From Daphnia pulex (lineage: Eukaryota > Arthropoda > Branchiopoda > Diplostraca > Daphniidae): a stretch of DNA of 64,000 nucleotides. Position 1 is the first letter of the stretch. Every line of letters starts with the position of its first letter. A program made the translations under genes and the position numbers. The notes beneath the pieces are model-generated. The model saw only the letters and a list, made by a program, of their open reading frames with translations. It made no database searches and was not told where the DNA came from. The DNA lies in NCBI RefSeq assembly GCF_021134715.1, contig NC_060025.1, forward strand, positions 7,130,001 to 7,194,000, written 5' to 3'. Below are positions 1 to 13,100 of this stretch, piece by piece.

Positions 1-72
1 CTTTCCCATGCAAGCTGATAAAACTTGAAATAAAATTCTATAGTTTGTGTTAGTTTGATGCCAATAACTTAC

Positions 73-165
73 CCATCCCATGGGAGGAGTTCGAGCTAAC
101 CCATTTTCAAGGGCATCTCCACAGACCAAAAAGCAGATTATTCCAGCCAAGATGGTTAACTTCAT
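73..165 (-). CDS. Alpha-galactosidase / alpha-N-acetylgalactosaminidase, first exon only (partial)
   Basis: This is the first coding exon of a lysosomal family GH27 glycosidase, which removes terminal alpha-galactose or alpha-GalNAc from glycoconjugates. The exon encodes 31 residues. It starts with a signal peptide (MKLTILAGIICFLVCGDA), followed by LENGLARTPPMGW, the conserved start of the mature GH27 barrel. The exon ends in phase 0 at a GTAAG donor (68-72 on the plus strand, reversed), and the rest of the gene lies beyond the left edge. The start at 165 is chosen because the signal peptide begins there. GLA and NAGA orthologues cannot be told apart from 31 residues. It lies head to head with the small gene at 475. 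Confidence 0.8.
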
Positions 166-474
166 AATGATTGCATTAAAATTCTTTGTTTGCTGTAAAT
201 TTTAATTGACAGGGGAATATTCTGAATTAATACTTAATTAACAGCAACTAATCTTAAATGATTAAATAAATATTTAAGAAGTTTTCAATCTTACGAAGGA
301 GAATATGGTTACGACTGGTTTCGAGTTGTTTACTATGTTTGACACTTCAAACTGTTGGTAGCAGACGACATAATGTACATTCACAGCCATCTAGCGGCTA
401 TTACCCGTTTTTACAGCATGTCCAACCTTTCTTGAAGCTGCGGTAGTTCGAAAAAACATCCTTGTTGGAAAATC
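166..474. other. Divergent intergenic region between the GH27 gene and the small gene at 475
   Basis: This 309-bp stretch separates two divergently oriented start codons, so it probably contains both promoters. It is AT-rich on the left. A GCCATCTAGCGGC motif sits at 386-398; it resembles a CTCF-type site, but this is only a visual match. No coding sequence is seen. Confidence 0.4.
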
Positions 475-1020
475 ATGAAGAGAAGTTCTCCAACAACACA
501 AAGAGCTTTTGACCGTAGCGTAATCGCTGCTGTATTGGGTCATTCTCAATCGATGATACCTGTGCGCTTCAGGTGAGACTGACTGAAGAATGCTCTACAC
601 AGGATTCCAAGGGGAATTCCGGGCTGCAATGGCTCCTTATCCCACCCCTACTGACGGAGAAGCGAGTGGCGGATAAAACCGACCCAAGGCGACTTTGAGC
701 AAAAAAAATAATAATTGAGTTAAAGTCGCCGGATGGTTTACAGACTGCATGGGCAAGGGTCGAGATTGACCTTCTTAAGGATGAACAGTCGCGATTGATC
801 AAGAAAAGAAAGAAAGAAATCTTCTTACCGAGTTTGTTTTGTCGCAAAGTTTCAACGCAGAACTACCGATATCTCTCGTCGTTGCTATGTGGACCACTCG
901 CGCGCGCGTAAAATGACTAAAATGCCGTTGCGCCAACCTTATTATGTTCCTGCCCACGCGATCGAAGACATTGATGAATTCGTGAAAAATGTCAACCAGG
1001 CCAACGAGAGTAGTCACTAG
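475..1020 (+). CDS. Small two-exon gene of unknown function (85 aa)
   Basis: I do not recognise this protein. Exons 475-572 and 861-1020 join in frame through a strong donor (CAG/GTGAGA at 571-576) and an acceptor ending CGCAG at 860, giving 85 residues and one stop. The product is small and basic in its first two thirds (KRSSPTTQRAFDRS, RRCYVDHSRARKMTKM) and ends in an acidic/polar tail (IEDIDEFVKNVNQANESSH). There is no clear signal peptide or membrane segment. Codon composition in exon 2 looks like real coding sequence. It could be a short mitochondrial or nuclear protein, but that is a guess. The frame-consistent splice and the head-to-head spacing with the GH27 gene are the main support. 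Confidence 0.42.
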
Positions 1021-1350
1021 AAGTATCAGACCATACAAACGGATCGAAAATTACGTTGCTCTCTGGCGTTGCGAATTTGATATAAAATAAACTCGCGAAT
1101 CGTAAAAAAAATCGGCCGGTTTCACGTTCGTGTAAAGAGTCCTTCAATCTCCGTATAAGAAGCCCCTTTCCTTTTTTGCTAAAATGAGACGGTAAATTGG
1201 TCTACTCGTCGAAGCGTCGAGTTACAAAACTTAGGCACTCCATATGTCAACAGTAGATATCTCTATTCAAATAGAGAAACGATGAGCTCGAACAAAAGAA
1301 TAGAATTCCATTTCATTCTATGATCAAGCAATGCAATTAAAAAATTATTG
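1021..1350. other. Convergent 3' intergenic region
   Basis: This lies between the stop of the small gene and the stop of ELP1 and should hold both 3' UTRs. I see no open reading frame or RNA gene in it. Confidence 0.4.
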
Positions 1351-4300
1351 TTATTTAAGGCTGTCGAGTTTCCAAGACGCATCTGGTGAGTCAGGTGGGC
1401 TGCGTAATTTGGGGTCTGAAAATATAATTAAAACTTTAACATGTCATTTTTCGGACTTAACATAACAAAATATAAAATGCGTATGCCTTACCAAGCTCCA
1501 AGTAACGCGTAGAGAAGAACTCTTCTTTCTCTTGGTTGACTTGTGAAATTATCATCTCAGTAGTAGCTGACGGACCAAAGTTCTGCAAAAATATAAAGAA
1601 GTTGTTTCGGTTAAAAGCTGTAACTACATGTCATGGTTCAAAAGAGTTCAAAAGTTTTAAAAAAGTTAAACCCGACCTTGTCGTTTTCTTGATTTTTATG
1701 GATCAAAGAGAAGTTCCAAATATCTTTCTTTTTGTCTTCCATTTTCTTTACAAGTAACTCAGCTTTACTCTGAAAGCATTTTGCTCGGCTCCAGTCTTTT
1801 GAAATGAGCAAGTCTCCTCTAAGAAGTCGGCTGACGTCCTCTAGATATCAAAATTATAATAATGTTACATAAAATAGATGAGTTGAGAACAAACTTACGA
1901 AGGACAGAAGACATCGATGAGTAGAGGGCATGCAGCTCGTTGATGATGGCCATATCTTCAAATGGGCTCCCTTCTTTGAGTCGTAACTTCTTCCTTTCCT
2001 GTTTCCGACGATTCTTGGACGACCGAAATGTCTTTCCCGATGTACCGGTAGTATGAGTAAAAATGCTACTACCCGTTTCTGAATAAAGATCTCCATGGTC
2101 CGTTTCGGCAGGAGGATGATCACGTTTGTAAAGCAAATCTTGCCGGACGACAGATAAGCGTTGAGTGTACTTGCTGCATTCGTTTCCCACTTGTTCCAGT
2201 TTACCTTCCATCATCTGGAAGGCTCCTTCTAGCTCAGCTTTTAGCGTTGTCTCTATACAACCAGCAAATGGATAGTTGAAACAAAGAATCTATGTTGAAA
2301 AAGGGAGACGCCGCCATACCTGCCCAGTTATCCATACTGTGTCTATAGGCTAGAGCCCAAGCTTCACTGAAGAAGAGGCCATCAATTAAACATTGTCCAG
2401 TTAACTGATAGTCTTTCAGGTTGTATTCAGCTAGATGAGCGGCGTCTTTGTGCTTCTTTAAAGAGCGTAGGCGAGTCACCAATATGGTCACCAAACTCTT
2501 CGTATCTACATCGCTGTAGGAAGACAATTACATTAAAATGGCAAAACAAATAACGTAATCAAAACAGAAACGAAATTTACCTCATTTCAACAAAGGAAGC
2601 AATGGATAGGCAGTTTTCCCACAGACCACATTGCTTAAATGAATCCACCGCCAGATTGTAGAGCCCCACCCGTTGGTAAAGATAACCGGCCTCTTCGTGA
2701 TTTTCCCTGGAAACCAAGATTTCAGCTTGAAGGCACGCAGCCGCTTGTAAAGCTTCTTTGACTTCGCTCATAGGTAAAACATTGCACAATTCGTCGATGA
2801 CCGAAACGTAAACTCTATGCAGTTTCATGTAACTGGTGATCTGTTCTGTTCTAATAGGCCGGCAACGGCACAAGTGACGGACGGCTGAATCGTAGCGCTT
2901 CAAAGAGTTGTCGATAGTGAAACGACGTTCGTTTTCATCGGCCATGGCTTTCAGTTCATTCAAAAATGCCAGATACTCCTTGGGATCCTATCAGAACACC
3001 ACAATTTAAAAAGTTGAAATGAATTGGTTACAAAACAAGTTGACGATACCTTTTGGCTCCGATGTGCTACCATCAAAGTTAACTGTAAGTCGTAAGTAGC
3101 CAATGCTTCTTTGTAAAGTTGGTCTCCGTCAACCAAAACGGCCATGTATTTGAGTGCCTGATCTTTCAATGATTCCTCTATAATAATCGATAGTATCATT
3201 AGAAGTAAAACTGTGTGAATAAAAATTTACTCAATAAAACATTAAAAATTACCCGCAAGGACTTGAACTCTCTTTAAGGCTGCGTCAACCATTCCTTGTT
3301 TGATGTATGAAGTTACTACTGGAAGAAGGTATTTTTGGCTGTCTGATTCAAACATAACCTAAGAAATCAATAATAAAATTAATGCGATGCAATGCGTAAT
3401 TAATAAGTGTAAAAAGTTTGCAATACTTCTCTAAGTTTATTACAAATTCTGTCGACTTTTTCTTCATCCTTCGGCACAGATTTCTCTTCATAATGATTTT
3501 GGTACATTGTCGTAGTAAAATCTTCGTTCCTGAGAGGAAAAATGAAATTTATCTGGTTTTTCATCAAATTGAATTTGAATAAAGGTAAATACTGTAGTTC
3601 TCCTAGAAAGAGGTTGAGATTTGCAACATCGACGCAGCTAACTTGCTCGACAAACTGTGAGCAATGTTCCAGAAAAGCGCTGGGATTATGATCGTATAAA
3701 AGATTCAAATTTATTCGTTGCTTCTTCATCAAGTCAAACGCAGCAGCAAACGATTTCCTGAAATTTAAAGTTGTTTTAGTCTTACTCATAAAAGCTAGCG
3801 CATTTTGATCTTACCCATCAATTAGGGATTTCATAATGTTCAAAGACAAAGCTCGAGGGTGGATGGCTTCCAAATTGCCTCGTGGCATTTGCAATACAAC
3901 AGCAGTTTCACTTGCGACTGCATGAACCAATTTAGCTCCCCTTTCTATGGCTCTCTCCGTGATCGCAAGGTTAGAATTGGAAATGTGGGCAAGAGGAAGG
4001 CAAAGCAACCTATGTTTCTGGAGGGAAGTGACTACCAAGAAATCTGAATGAATGACGAAGGAGCTGATGGCTGACAAAATTTCCTTTCCGTCGACGTAAA
4101 GTCGCCCGCTTGCCGCCAGACCAATTACATGCCCATTAATCGATTCCAAACGATAACAAAATTCGGGGAATACGATTGAATCGGAAAGTATCATGTCATT
4201 AGTGTGCAGTTCTAAAATTTTGCCATCTATTAAATGAATCAATACGGTGTCTCCCTTTTCACGTAAAGATTCTAGACCGCCGATTCTAGAGTCTACCGTT

Positions 4301-6352
4301 ATCGAATCTCTGCAATATAAAAACAATTAAAAGATTTTCCCTTGAGAGAATAATGAAAAACATACTTGATAGTGATGATAGAATCGCTGATGTTCAACAC
4401 AACCAACTTATTCATTGAAGAAGCAGCTATTGTGGAGGCATTCAATAGCCGAAAGTGGTACAGCTCAACATAGTCGGGTAAATCCAGTGACGCAGTATAA
4501 TCCCAGATAGGCTGGAAACGTCCTCCTTCTTTGCAGATGATTTTAATGTCCGGGCGACATGATTTTTCTCCTTCGTCACAATTAGTAAGTTGGAAAAAGT
4601 GCAGTTGACCATTTTGAGTCAATACGCATAGTCGAGTAGAATCGCTTGACATCAAATCAAGTGAATGAATCGATGTAGAAAATTCGATTTCCCAGCCGCA
4701 CATGGGTGGCGGAACGATAGCTTCTCGCAGGAATGTAATCTTCAATTTGCCTATAAAATACCGTGTTAAATAATACAAAAGTTGAAATATTTATGGTTAT
4801 TATCTTACAATTGTCGACGACTGCAATACACGCTGGATCACTAGACGTCAATCCTTTGCTGGACGTCACGACGGATTGATAATCCATCATAAGGTAAGTG
4901 CCATTGGAGGTTATCACATGTAGCCTGTAAAAATATATATATTTTTTTAAGTGCTGGCATTTTAGTGCTAATTGGTACCTATTAGTACCTATTGGTTTCG
5001 ATGACATCCCACGTGATCCAAAGCGGCCTAATACCTTTTTCTAAAGGGGAAAAATTCTTCATGTACCAATGATAATTAGCCATTGTCCAAAGTTGGAGAC
5101 CGTAATTTTCTTGGTCGAGACGAATTAGCACAGCTAGGATCGTGGAGTCACCGTTCCAGTAAGATTCTAAAACCTTTATTCAGACCAAAATATATATTAG
5201 GAATATTACATCATTATTCATTAACGTGTGACGTTATACCTGGTGCCCAACGGAGATGTCGAATTCCCCGTGACGTAACCCATTCTTTTCAAAGAATGCC
5301 ATTTGTTGTTTTCCTTGTTGAACAAGGGAAACGCTGCTCGTAATGAGACCGCTGGCTCCCGATGATCGCCAAGAGAGGCTTTGCTCTAACTGGTTCACAG
5401 GTTCGCTCGTTGACTGTAAAAACCCTTCTCTGTTGAAGACTCTTATCAATCGGTGACCTGAAATATTTATATACACACGTTTCTACATAGGAGAACAATT
5501 ATAAATATTGAGTTGCACTACCCATGCTTGGCTCAACAGCATTAATAGCGAAGAAAAGTCCGTCAGCTCGCCAAACAATACGAGTTTGTTTATCATCCCA
5601 ATCTGCTAATGTGCACTCAATTTTCTTTTTACTTCGTGCATCTTTGCCTTCCGATCCGTGAAACTGGGTTTCTTTAGAACCCCATCCGACCGACACAAAT
5701 TTAGCTATAATAATAACAGTATGTTATGAATTTCACAAAGTTATATTAGTAACACAAGTAAAATAAATTCACCTTCACCAAAATCCTGCTGAAAAAGAGG
5801 TACTTCCTGAAGGACATCCCAGGTTCGGCTCATCATAAGTACATTTCCCGTTTCAGAAATAATAACCAAAGTTTCCATATCAGGGCTCCAGCAACAAGCT
5901 GAAATTCCACCTGAAACATCTCCAACAACATCAAACTAAAAAAAGATCAGAAAACTTCAATATATATTTTTGTATTACGTAAATTGGTTTAAACTAACCT
6001 CTGATGAGTTTAGGCTGTAAACAGAGACACTTCCTATTTTAGCCACTATCGCAAGCACATCCTCTTCTGGTAAGTACTTCAAATCCAGAACAGTTCCAAC
6101 ATCTAAAGGCCCTAATATTTCCACCTAAAGATATTGAAAAAGAATTTGTATGCTGAAAATTCATGATAAATTGAGAGTTTGAGACTTAGAAAGACTTACA
6201 TTATCTTCTGCATTTTTCTGATCGACATCAAGTTTGCAAAGCTCATTTTGATTGGCAAAATACATACAATTTCTTTCCACGGTCGCTGCACAACAACCCT
6301 TTAAGAAAGAGCATGACGCTGATTTCTTATCTATCAACGCTAAATTTCGCAT
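1351..6352 (-). CDS. ELP1: Elongator complex protein 1 (ELP1/IKAP)
   Basis: ELP1 is the scaffold subunit of Elongator, which modifies wobble uridines (cm5U family) of cytoplasmic tRNAs. There are nineteen exons: 6352-6200, 6124-5999, 5935-5773, 5704-5522, 5457-5240, 5173-4989, 4924-4809, 4750-4366, 4309-3815, 3757-3593, 3529-3427, 3358-3253, 3177-3050, 2987-2581, 2513-2320, 2252-1899, 1840-1677, 1582-1492, 1415-1351. They sum to exactly 1,266 codons plus stop; human ELP1 has 1,332. The N-terminal half is WD40 propeller sequence (for example LQLWTMANYHWYMK). The C-terminal half is the TPR-like solenoid (EAGYLYQRVGLYNLAVDSFK). Near the C-terminus is the conserved basic stretch SSKNRRKQERKK followed by LKEGSPFED, known in the family for tRNA contact. 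All splice sites are GT-AG. It looks intact. MTPAP lies upstream in the same orientation, 364 bp away. Confidence 0.96.
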
Positions 6353-6716
6353 CTTTAGACGAATAATTTAAACAGCCTAAAATAAATTGTGTTGTCTATT
6401 CTCTTGTTTCACGTGTAACACAGCAGACAGAAATTTAAATGTCTAGTCGGAGCAGTTTTTCCTAAACGGTGGAAATTGGAAATGTAAAAGAAAGTGTTGC
6501 ATGAATGATGAATTGCGCTTTGCGCTAAACAGGAAAATATTTTTTAATGTTTATAAAAACAAGGTATTTAGCAGATTTCCAATAGAAATTGTGTCGTTTT
6601 GATATTTCGAACAACTGAATAACAAGACATAGACAATAAGCTTAAAAACAACATCTTTTAACTTTTTATTTTTGTTTACGAACTGTACATCAGCAAATTT
6701 TCGATTCAATGAAGTG

Positions 6717-9165
6717 TTACTTGATTTTATGTTTTTCGACATGCCGTCGATTCCTTTCGGATTTCAGAACCATATTTGCCGGTGTTTTGTTTACTTTCGA
6801 TCTGGCTCTACCTTGTACTTGATCGGCAAATCCATTCGTGGCATTCGAAGAGGAAACGAGAGGCGCCCTTATTGATGAAGGTGATGTCTTTGAAACGATA
6901 TTAGCTTTAGAAGGTTTCGATTCAGCCATATTGTTAATCTGCACGTTTGGATCTTCAGAAAATAGAACTCTCATGTCCAACTTTGTCGACCCATTCAGTC
7001 CGTTTTGTTGTTGTACTTTGCCGAAAACTCCATTCGTGGCATTGGAACCTGAAACGGTATGTTCCTCTTCGGTTGACTGTTTAATTGGACTGCTCGTCTG
7101 TGGTGATGAAGATTCATTATCCGGAACTTTCTTGACATTCAACACGATCTCCTCGTCCGAATCAGCACAAAATAAGTCTTCAATATTTATATTCATAGAA
7201 TTCAGGTGAGTCGCATCTTGTTTGATTTGACGCATACTTTTTGCTCGTGGAAGAGTCAGTAGTCCCCAGTTTTCTCCTGGGCTTTGATGATCTTGCGTCT
7301 CCAAAATGTAAAGAGCATTTCTGGCTTCCATAACTGCACGAGTAAGTTCTGTCAACGTGACATTTCTACTAACGTTGAGCTCTCGTTCCAACGGGTTTTG
7401 CACGTAAAGAGGCTTGGAATCAAGTTTCCTGTTTGAATCTCCCGTTATGATAGAAATAGATCGTTCGTTGAAATCAAAACTTCCAAAAAATCGCAGAAAG
7501 CCCATAAATAAATCTTCAAGTGACTCAGAATTTAATTCCTTGCGTTTTTGGAACACGGAAGGATCGCGCAGAAATGTGCAGTTAATGTCTTCGGTCTGCC
7601 GTGTGTCCACGTGAGGTCTTGCCAGTTTAATCATTTCTCCGAGTGTAGGTAGAATTGGCGGAGTGCGTCGTTGTAGGAAAAACACCACCATAAGAGTTAG
7701 CGTAAAATTGGTTATTTGGTTGCCGGGTGTTGGAGAAGTAAGCTTAGCCCATGCGGCCCATTGTCTTACGGCTGTCACTAAAGGACAAAATCTCCAATCT
7801 ATTTTGTCGTAAAGATACAACAACTCAGACATGAAAACACCAGATCTGTAGAAAAATGAATATGAATATGTATATTTAGAAATAGAGCAAATCACATAAA
7901 AATTTAACTTACAATGACATTGATATGTCACAATCAACTCCGGTAAACTCGTGGTGAAATTTTATGATAGGTACTCTTGCTCGCATTATCCGTTGGATCT
8001 GTATGAAAAACAAACTTCAAAATGTGTTTTTATCTAGAATGTTATATCCGCTGGCAAACCTGAACACAGCCTGTTGTATAATTTTGGACCACGTCTGCGA
8101 AAAACTCTAAATGTTTTTGCGTCTGCAGCCTGTAATTGTCTATCGCAGCTTTAGCTTGGAATATGAGGGGCGATTGTAGAGCCATTATTTCGGACCCAAA
8201 ATTGCCTTCAATAGAGATGGCCATGTCCAAATCACAACCATTCCGCGCACTACCGTTGACAAAGGATCCGAAAGGTAGCACTTGTAGACTTGGAAACAAA
8301 CGCGATAACGTTTGTTCGATTTGAATGCTGGTTAGCCACCTGAGCCTGTGACCAATTTCTGATAAACGGGTTTGATCATCCAAAATCATCATTTGTTCTG
8401 AAATCTGTGATAGCAAAAAAGCTTAAATAAATTTGGGAGAACTATGCTATTTATAAATATTATATTCACCGATTTGGCATTAGAGAGGTGTTCTTGTAAA
8501 TTGTCATTTGCTGAAACATTTTCTTTGATTATTGGAGGAAGCCTGGAAGATACAGCAGAATATGACTCTGGTGGCATTGCTTTTAGCCATAGGAAAGGTG
8601 AGGCAACTGGGATGACTTTATAATTATTGTTGTGAGAACAGCTGGCTAGAAGATTTTTAACTGATGCTTCAGAATCAAACTCTAAAAGTAGTAACTCCTG
8701 TAAATATTTTGTTTAAAACATAAAATTGGCAGAGAGTGTGTTCATCACATTAGAGTATTTACCTTGTTTTGATAAGTGTAATGAAACAGGTTTTTTACAT
8801 TTCCGTGCCTGGAACACACTTGATTTAACAAAGTAGCAGGCTTAGAAGGATTTCCCACCTGAATAACAACAGAAGATCTGGCTTCTTTCTTCCGAAAACT
8901 CACCATCTCATCAAAATGCTGTCTTTTACCTAAAACAGATTTCAATTACATTAGTTTTTTCAATCCTAGATATTTGTGAAATCAAAATGAGTTTACCATC
9001 CCCTGTAGCTGTAGATGACTTTGTTTCGGTAATATTTTTAGCGATTTTAGGTATTCCTGCTGACGTCGAAAAAGGCCTGTCATTTCTAAAGACGTCGAAT
9101 TTAAGTTTCACTTTATGAAGATATAGTCTGACGTGTTGACTGGATTCTATGAAGGAGTAGTGCAT
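6717..9165 (-). CDS. MTPAP: Mitochondrial poly(A) RNA polymerase (MTPAP)
   Basis: This is a non-canonical nucleotidyltransferase that polyadenylates mitochondrial mRNAs in the matrix. Six exons (9165-8997, 8929-8763, 8697-8470, 8404-8060, 7998-7913, 7845-6717) encode 707 residues. The catalytic signature is visible: PFGSFVNGSARNGCDLD around residues 234-250, with the two metal-binding aspartates in DLD, and the third in DCDIS near residue 327. The central domain follows (NFTLTLMVVFFLQRRTPPILP), typical of MTPAP. The N-terminus is polar/basic and could be a mitochondrial presequence. The last ~190 residues are low complexity and acidic, then basic. They contain two copies of a short SNATNG-x(3,4)-VQ motif and are not part of the conserved enzyme. 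Confidence 0.95.
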
Positions 9166-10146
9166 GACTAAATAACAAATGACGGCCTAATCTAATGTTG
9201 TTAGCACAGCAAGTTTGTTAGATTCGGCATGTGGGGGCTGACATCTTGAAATCCATTCAGAGGGAAAATTCCTTTAACTCGAGTCTTCTGCTGCTGCTGC
9301 AAACTGCACGCTGGACAGGAAATCAAAACAAAAACTGAAAAATAAGCATATTTGATCATTAACCGTTGTTTACAGCAGCAAATCTCTTAAATGGATCTTA
9401 AATCTGTCCATAAATATACGATCGATTTTATCTTCCTCTTTACGTCCATTGATTTAATACGTTACTTCAGCGGTTTTAGAACATGCAGCGCAATTTTCAA
9501 ATTTACCTTCAAATACAACAAGCATTTTGGATTTTCTCACAACGGATTCCCGCTTATAATAGCTTGTCCTAATTGTTGAATATAGAGCCGGACAGTACGT
9601 CGAGTTAGTAAATTCAAATACAAGCCTAATCGAGCTAACATATCACTTCACATTTCACACATCACCGGAAACGCGCTAGATTTGGCACTTTGATTATACT
9701 TTTCTTCGTTTTTCTAGGGGGGGGGGGGGATTTGGCAGAATAAAATTTACAGTTCATTAAGGATTATTATTTAAAAAACCACAAACATTACCCTGAATAA
9801 CATTTAAAAATGTATCTCTTCAACCAAACAACCAATCCAGGATGATAAAACTGAAAAAAAAAAAATGCGATGTATTCCTTTACAGTTACGGATACAAAAA
9901 CTTGGGAGAATTTTAACCGATGGTCAAAGCACGTCTTTAGAACGTTCAAGTAACGTTAGACGATAGCAAGAACACAACAGAAAATGAGGTATCTGTGAAC
10001 TAAACAAATGTCGCGAAATTTCTGAGTTCAATTACATTGATGAAAAAGATAAGGAGACAAGCGGAAGACCAAGATTATGATACGAATAACTCAAGTAATG
10101 GAGTGAATATTCGATAGAATGAATTTACCGATGAACAACATGAGCT
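9166..10146. other. Gene-free stretch between MTPAP and TEX14-like copy 1
   Basis: This probably contains the MTPAP promoter (right of 9165) and the 3' UTR of TEX14-like copy 1 (left of 10147). It includes a run of 13 G at about 9717-9729 followed by ATTTGGC. A similar G-run/ATTTGGC string occurs at 60451-60464, possibly a shared repeat end. No credible reading frame is seen. Confidence 0.4.
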
Positions 10147-13100
10147 TCAGTCACATTGATTGCATTGAACTCCACGTGAAACGCATTCGACGCCATCATT
10201 GAAAGTATCACCAATGCTAGGCTCTTGCAATAACTTTTCCGGTGTAGAAGTAGATCTCCTTTTGAGAATTGAGTGGGTTCTGTTGCTGGCAGCCTTATCA
10301 TTGAAGATGGCAGCAAGGGATGCAACAAATTCTTTCCTTGGTTTAGCTATGGTGAAAAAACTAGGAACTCGCGATGTATGGGAGTGGTTTCCATTGGAAA
10401 GAAACTTGAGCGATCGCTTAGGCTTGGCCCCTCCAATATCGTCTGATCCGCAACCGATTTCGGGGTCTTCCAAACCTGAACTGCAAGCCAAAAATGTTAC
10501 TCCATGCTGATGCCTCGGCGTTGAGGTTAATGAAGGATGCCCAGTAACTTCGACCGTCGACTCTTCAGCTGCATTATCATCTTCGTTTGCCTTTAAAACA
10601 TAAAGATAAAATAAAACGTGATTTCTTTATATTTTCAAGGCAAGTGAAATACCTCGTCGATCTTGGTGCGCCAAGTTTCAAATTCAGACGGTTCACGATA
10701 AATCTTTGCTGGCTGTGCCACTGTTGCGCGCATTTCATTATTAAATCCGGAATAGGCATTGCAGTTTTTGAGGGATTCATCCCGATGACTAGGTGGTGTA
10801 TGATAAGTCGACGTGTTTCGATCTGGGTGAGACATCTGGCAATTGGTTGAATGACGCTCAGTTGTGTGACTGGCTGGCTTAATTGCAAATTCTGAATTAT
10901 TCGTAGTTCGAACGTCTCGCTGTTGTGGCATTGGTGTATAACTAAATCTGAAAGCAAGGAAACAAAATGACTGATTCAGATTAAGTTTTTCTAAGTAATA
11001 AAATTATGTTTGTGTTGCTAACTTACCGATCACCGCCACTGGGGTTGGGAGTACAGAATATCGTTTGCTGCAAATGTCCATTGCACTCAATCTGGACTTC
11101 GGTTTGAATATTCTCGTTCCTAAAGTAAGCAGAGGCATGTTCTTAGTTGACTACATCAGCACAGGACGAGGTGGCCGAGTGGTTAAGGCGTGAGACTGCT
11201 AATCTCATGTGCTATGCACGCGAGGGTTCGAATCCCTTCCTCGTCGAAATGTCTTTTTTACTTTTACACTTGAAAACGTAACTTTAAAAAAAAAACTATT
11301 TGGCAAATTTTGAAAACCCATATGAAAAGTTGTCTTTTGGATTCGTTTTTTTTACTAGAAAGTTACTAGGGAAAAGGAAAGAAAAATGTAATAAAGAGAA
11401 AACGAAAAGTAGGCGGAGCTTGCTCTTCATAAAGCGAGATATAAGAAACCCAAGTTAAGCTTATTTTGTTAAGGAAACCGAGAAAAAAATTAAACATAAA
11501 AGCTGCAATAACCCTTGTGAAAATTGGCAAGAATTAGTTGACTAACAACATTGATGTTTTAAATAAAATTGCAATGGAAGAGTTGGCGTGTAAACGTAGT
11601 AATCGATTTTTAAAAAATCGATCAGTAAAAAAGAGCGCGCGAGATTCAAACTTAATATTCACAAAATTGCAAGAACGCGGAGATCGGAATTCTTAAGATT
11701 TAGACAAATGGTGACTTACGGTATGGATTGATTAATTTCGGCGTTGCAGTCATCCAAGGAACCACTCGACACTTCCAAAATTTGTTGCTGCCCCGGAGGA
11801 GGAGGTGGAAGGGGAGGTGGTTGTGGTGGAGCAGGAGTCCTTCTTTTCTTGAAATTCTCCTTGACAGCATCCCATCCGTGTTGGGGTTGGATCTGAGAGT
11901 GAGTGAAGGTTGGTGGAACGGGAGTCGGAGAATTAATTCTAACTGGCGGAGGGCTAGACTTTTGATAAACTTCTTTCTGCTGCGAGTGAGACACTGCAGC
12001 CGCCTGAAGACGAAGCATCAAATAGATTTCCTGCAAATCCATTTCACGTCGTTCACTCAATTCCGGTTGAAGGCCCAGTTTGAGAAAACTCGTAACATGA
12101 AGAGGGATATCCGACCCGAGCGGAAGCATTCTTGGATTGTTGCAACTCTCCTTTTGCCACATACGATTTATCTCTTTTGAATCAAGATGCGACCAAGGTA
12201 TTTTCTCTGAGCACGTCTCCCACACCAGACAGCAAAAGGAATAGACATCAGAAAGGGTGGAGGCAAACTCTCCACGGGCACATTCCGGTGCAAGCCAAGG
12301 AGCCATCCATTCCCAGTGTGAAGATGGAACTTTCCGATAAGCTCTTCAAGACAAAATTAAAATTAAATAGTGATAGTTACATGTTAAAATAAACCCATGT
12401 CATACCTTTTTGATAAACTGTTATCTTCAGTCATAGTCTCCAAGCACCCTAACTTGGCTCGGCCAGTGGATACCAAATGAACGGCATGCGATGAAACACT
12501 GCAATGTAAGAACTCCTTAGAGTGAAGAAACAGCAAGGCATCACAAATCTGCTGCAATACAAGCAGTCGTTTAATGAGTGGAATGGAAGATCCCATTATG
12601 TGGAGTCTATGATGAAGAGAACCATGGTAAATAGGCTCGTATACAAGTTGCACGCTCTCCCAATGTTGCATTGCACTCACTCCCAACAGCATCATCAATC
12701 CTATTTACAACACAATAGATTAAAATAAATGAAGATTCTATAAAAATTTTTAAAGAAAATTTTACCTGGATGCCTCAACCGGCTCATGCTTTGAAGCTCT
12801 TCAAATAACAGATCAGGAGGTTGATTGTCTCTCATGCGCCGAATAGTAACGGGAGTTTGATGCCAGCGTCTAGGAATCATTTCAGTCGTCGGACCGGATC
12901 TGTAAGCAATACCTCGAGGGAGCAAACCATTAAGATCTGCTTCGACACCACATCCATCGTCGTCGGGATCACTTATTTCTGACTCGCTAATCAATGGAAC
13001 TGGCCAAAGAGCAGCTGCGCTCTCTCCGCGCCCGTAAAGAATCTAAGAAATTGGTTTTGATGTTTATAAACTTCGAAGGATCTTGACTAAAAATGATAAT

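Noticed and set aside
11728-12180. 150-codon plus-strand frame, repeated at 20167-20619
   Set aside because: It is the antisense shadow of the largest TEX14-like exon; its composition reflects the proline-rich coding strand.
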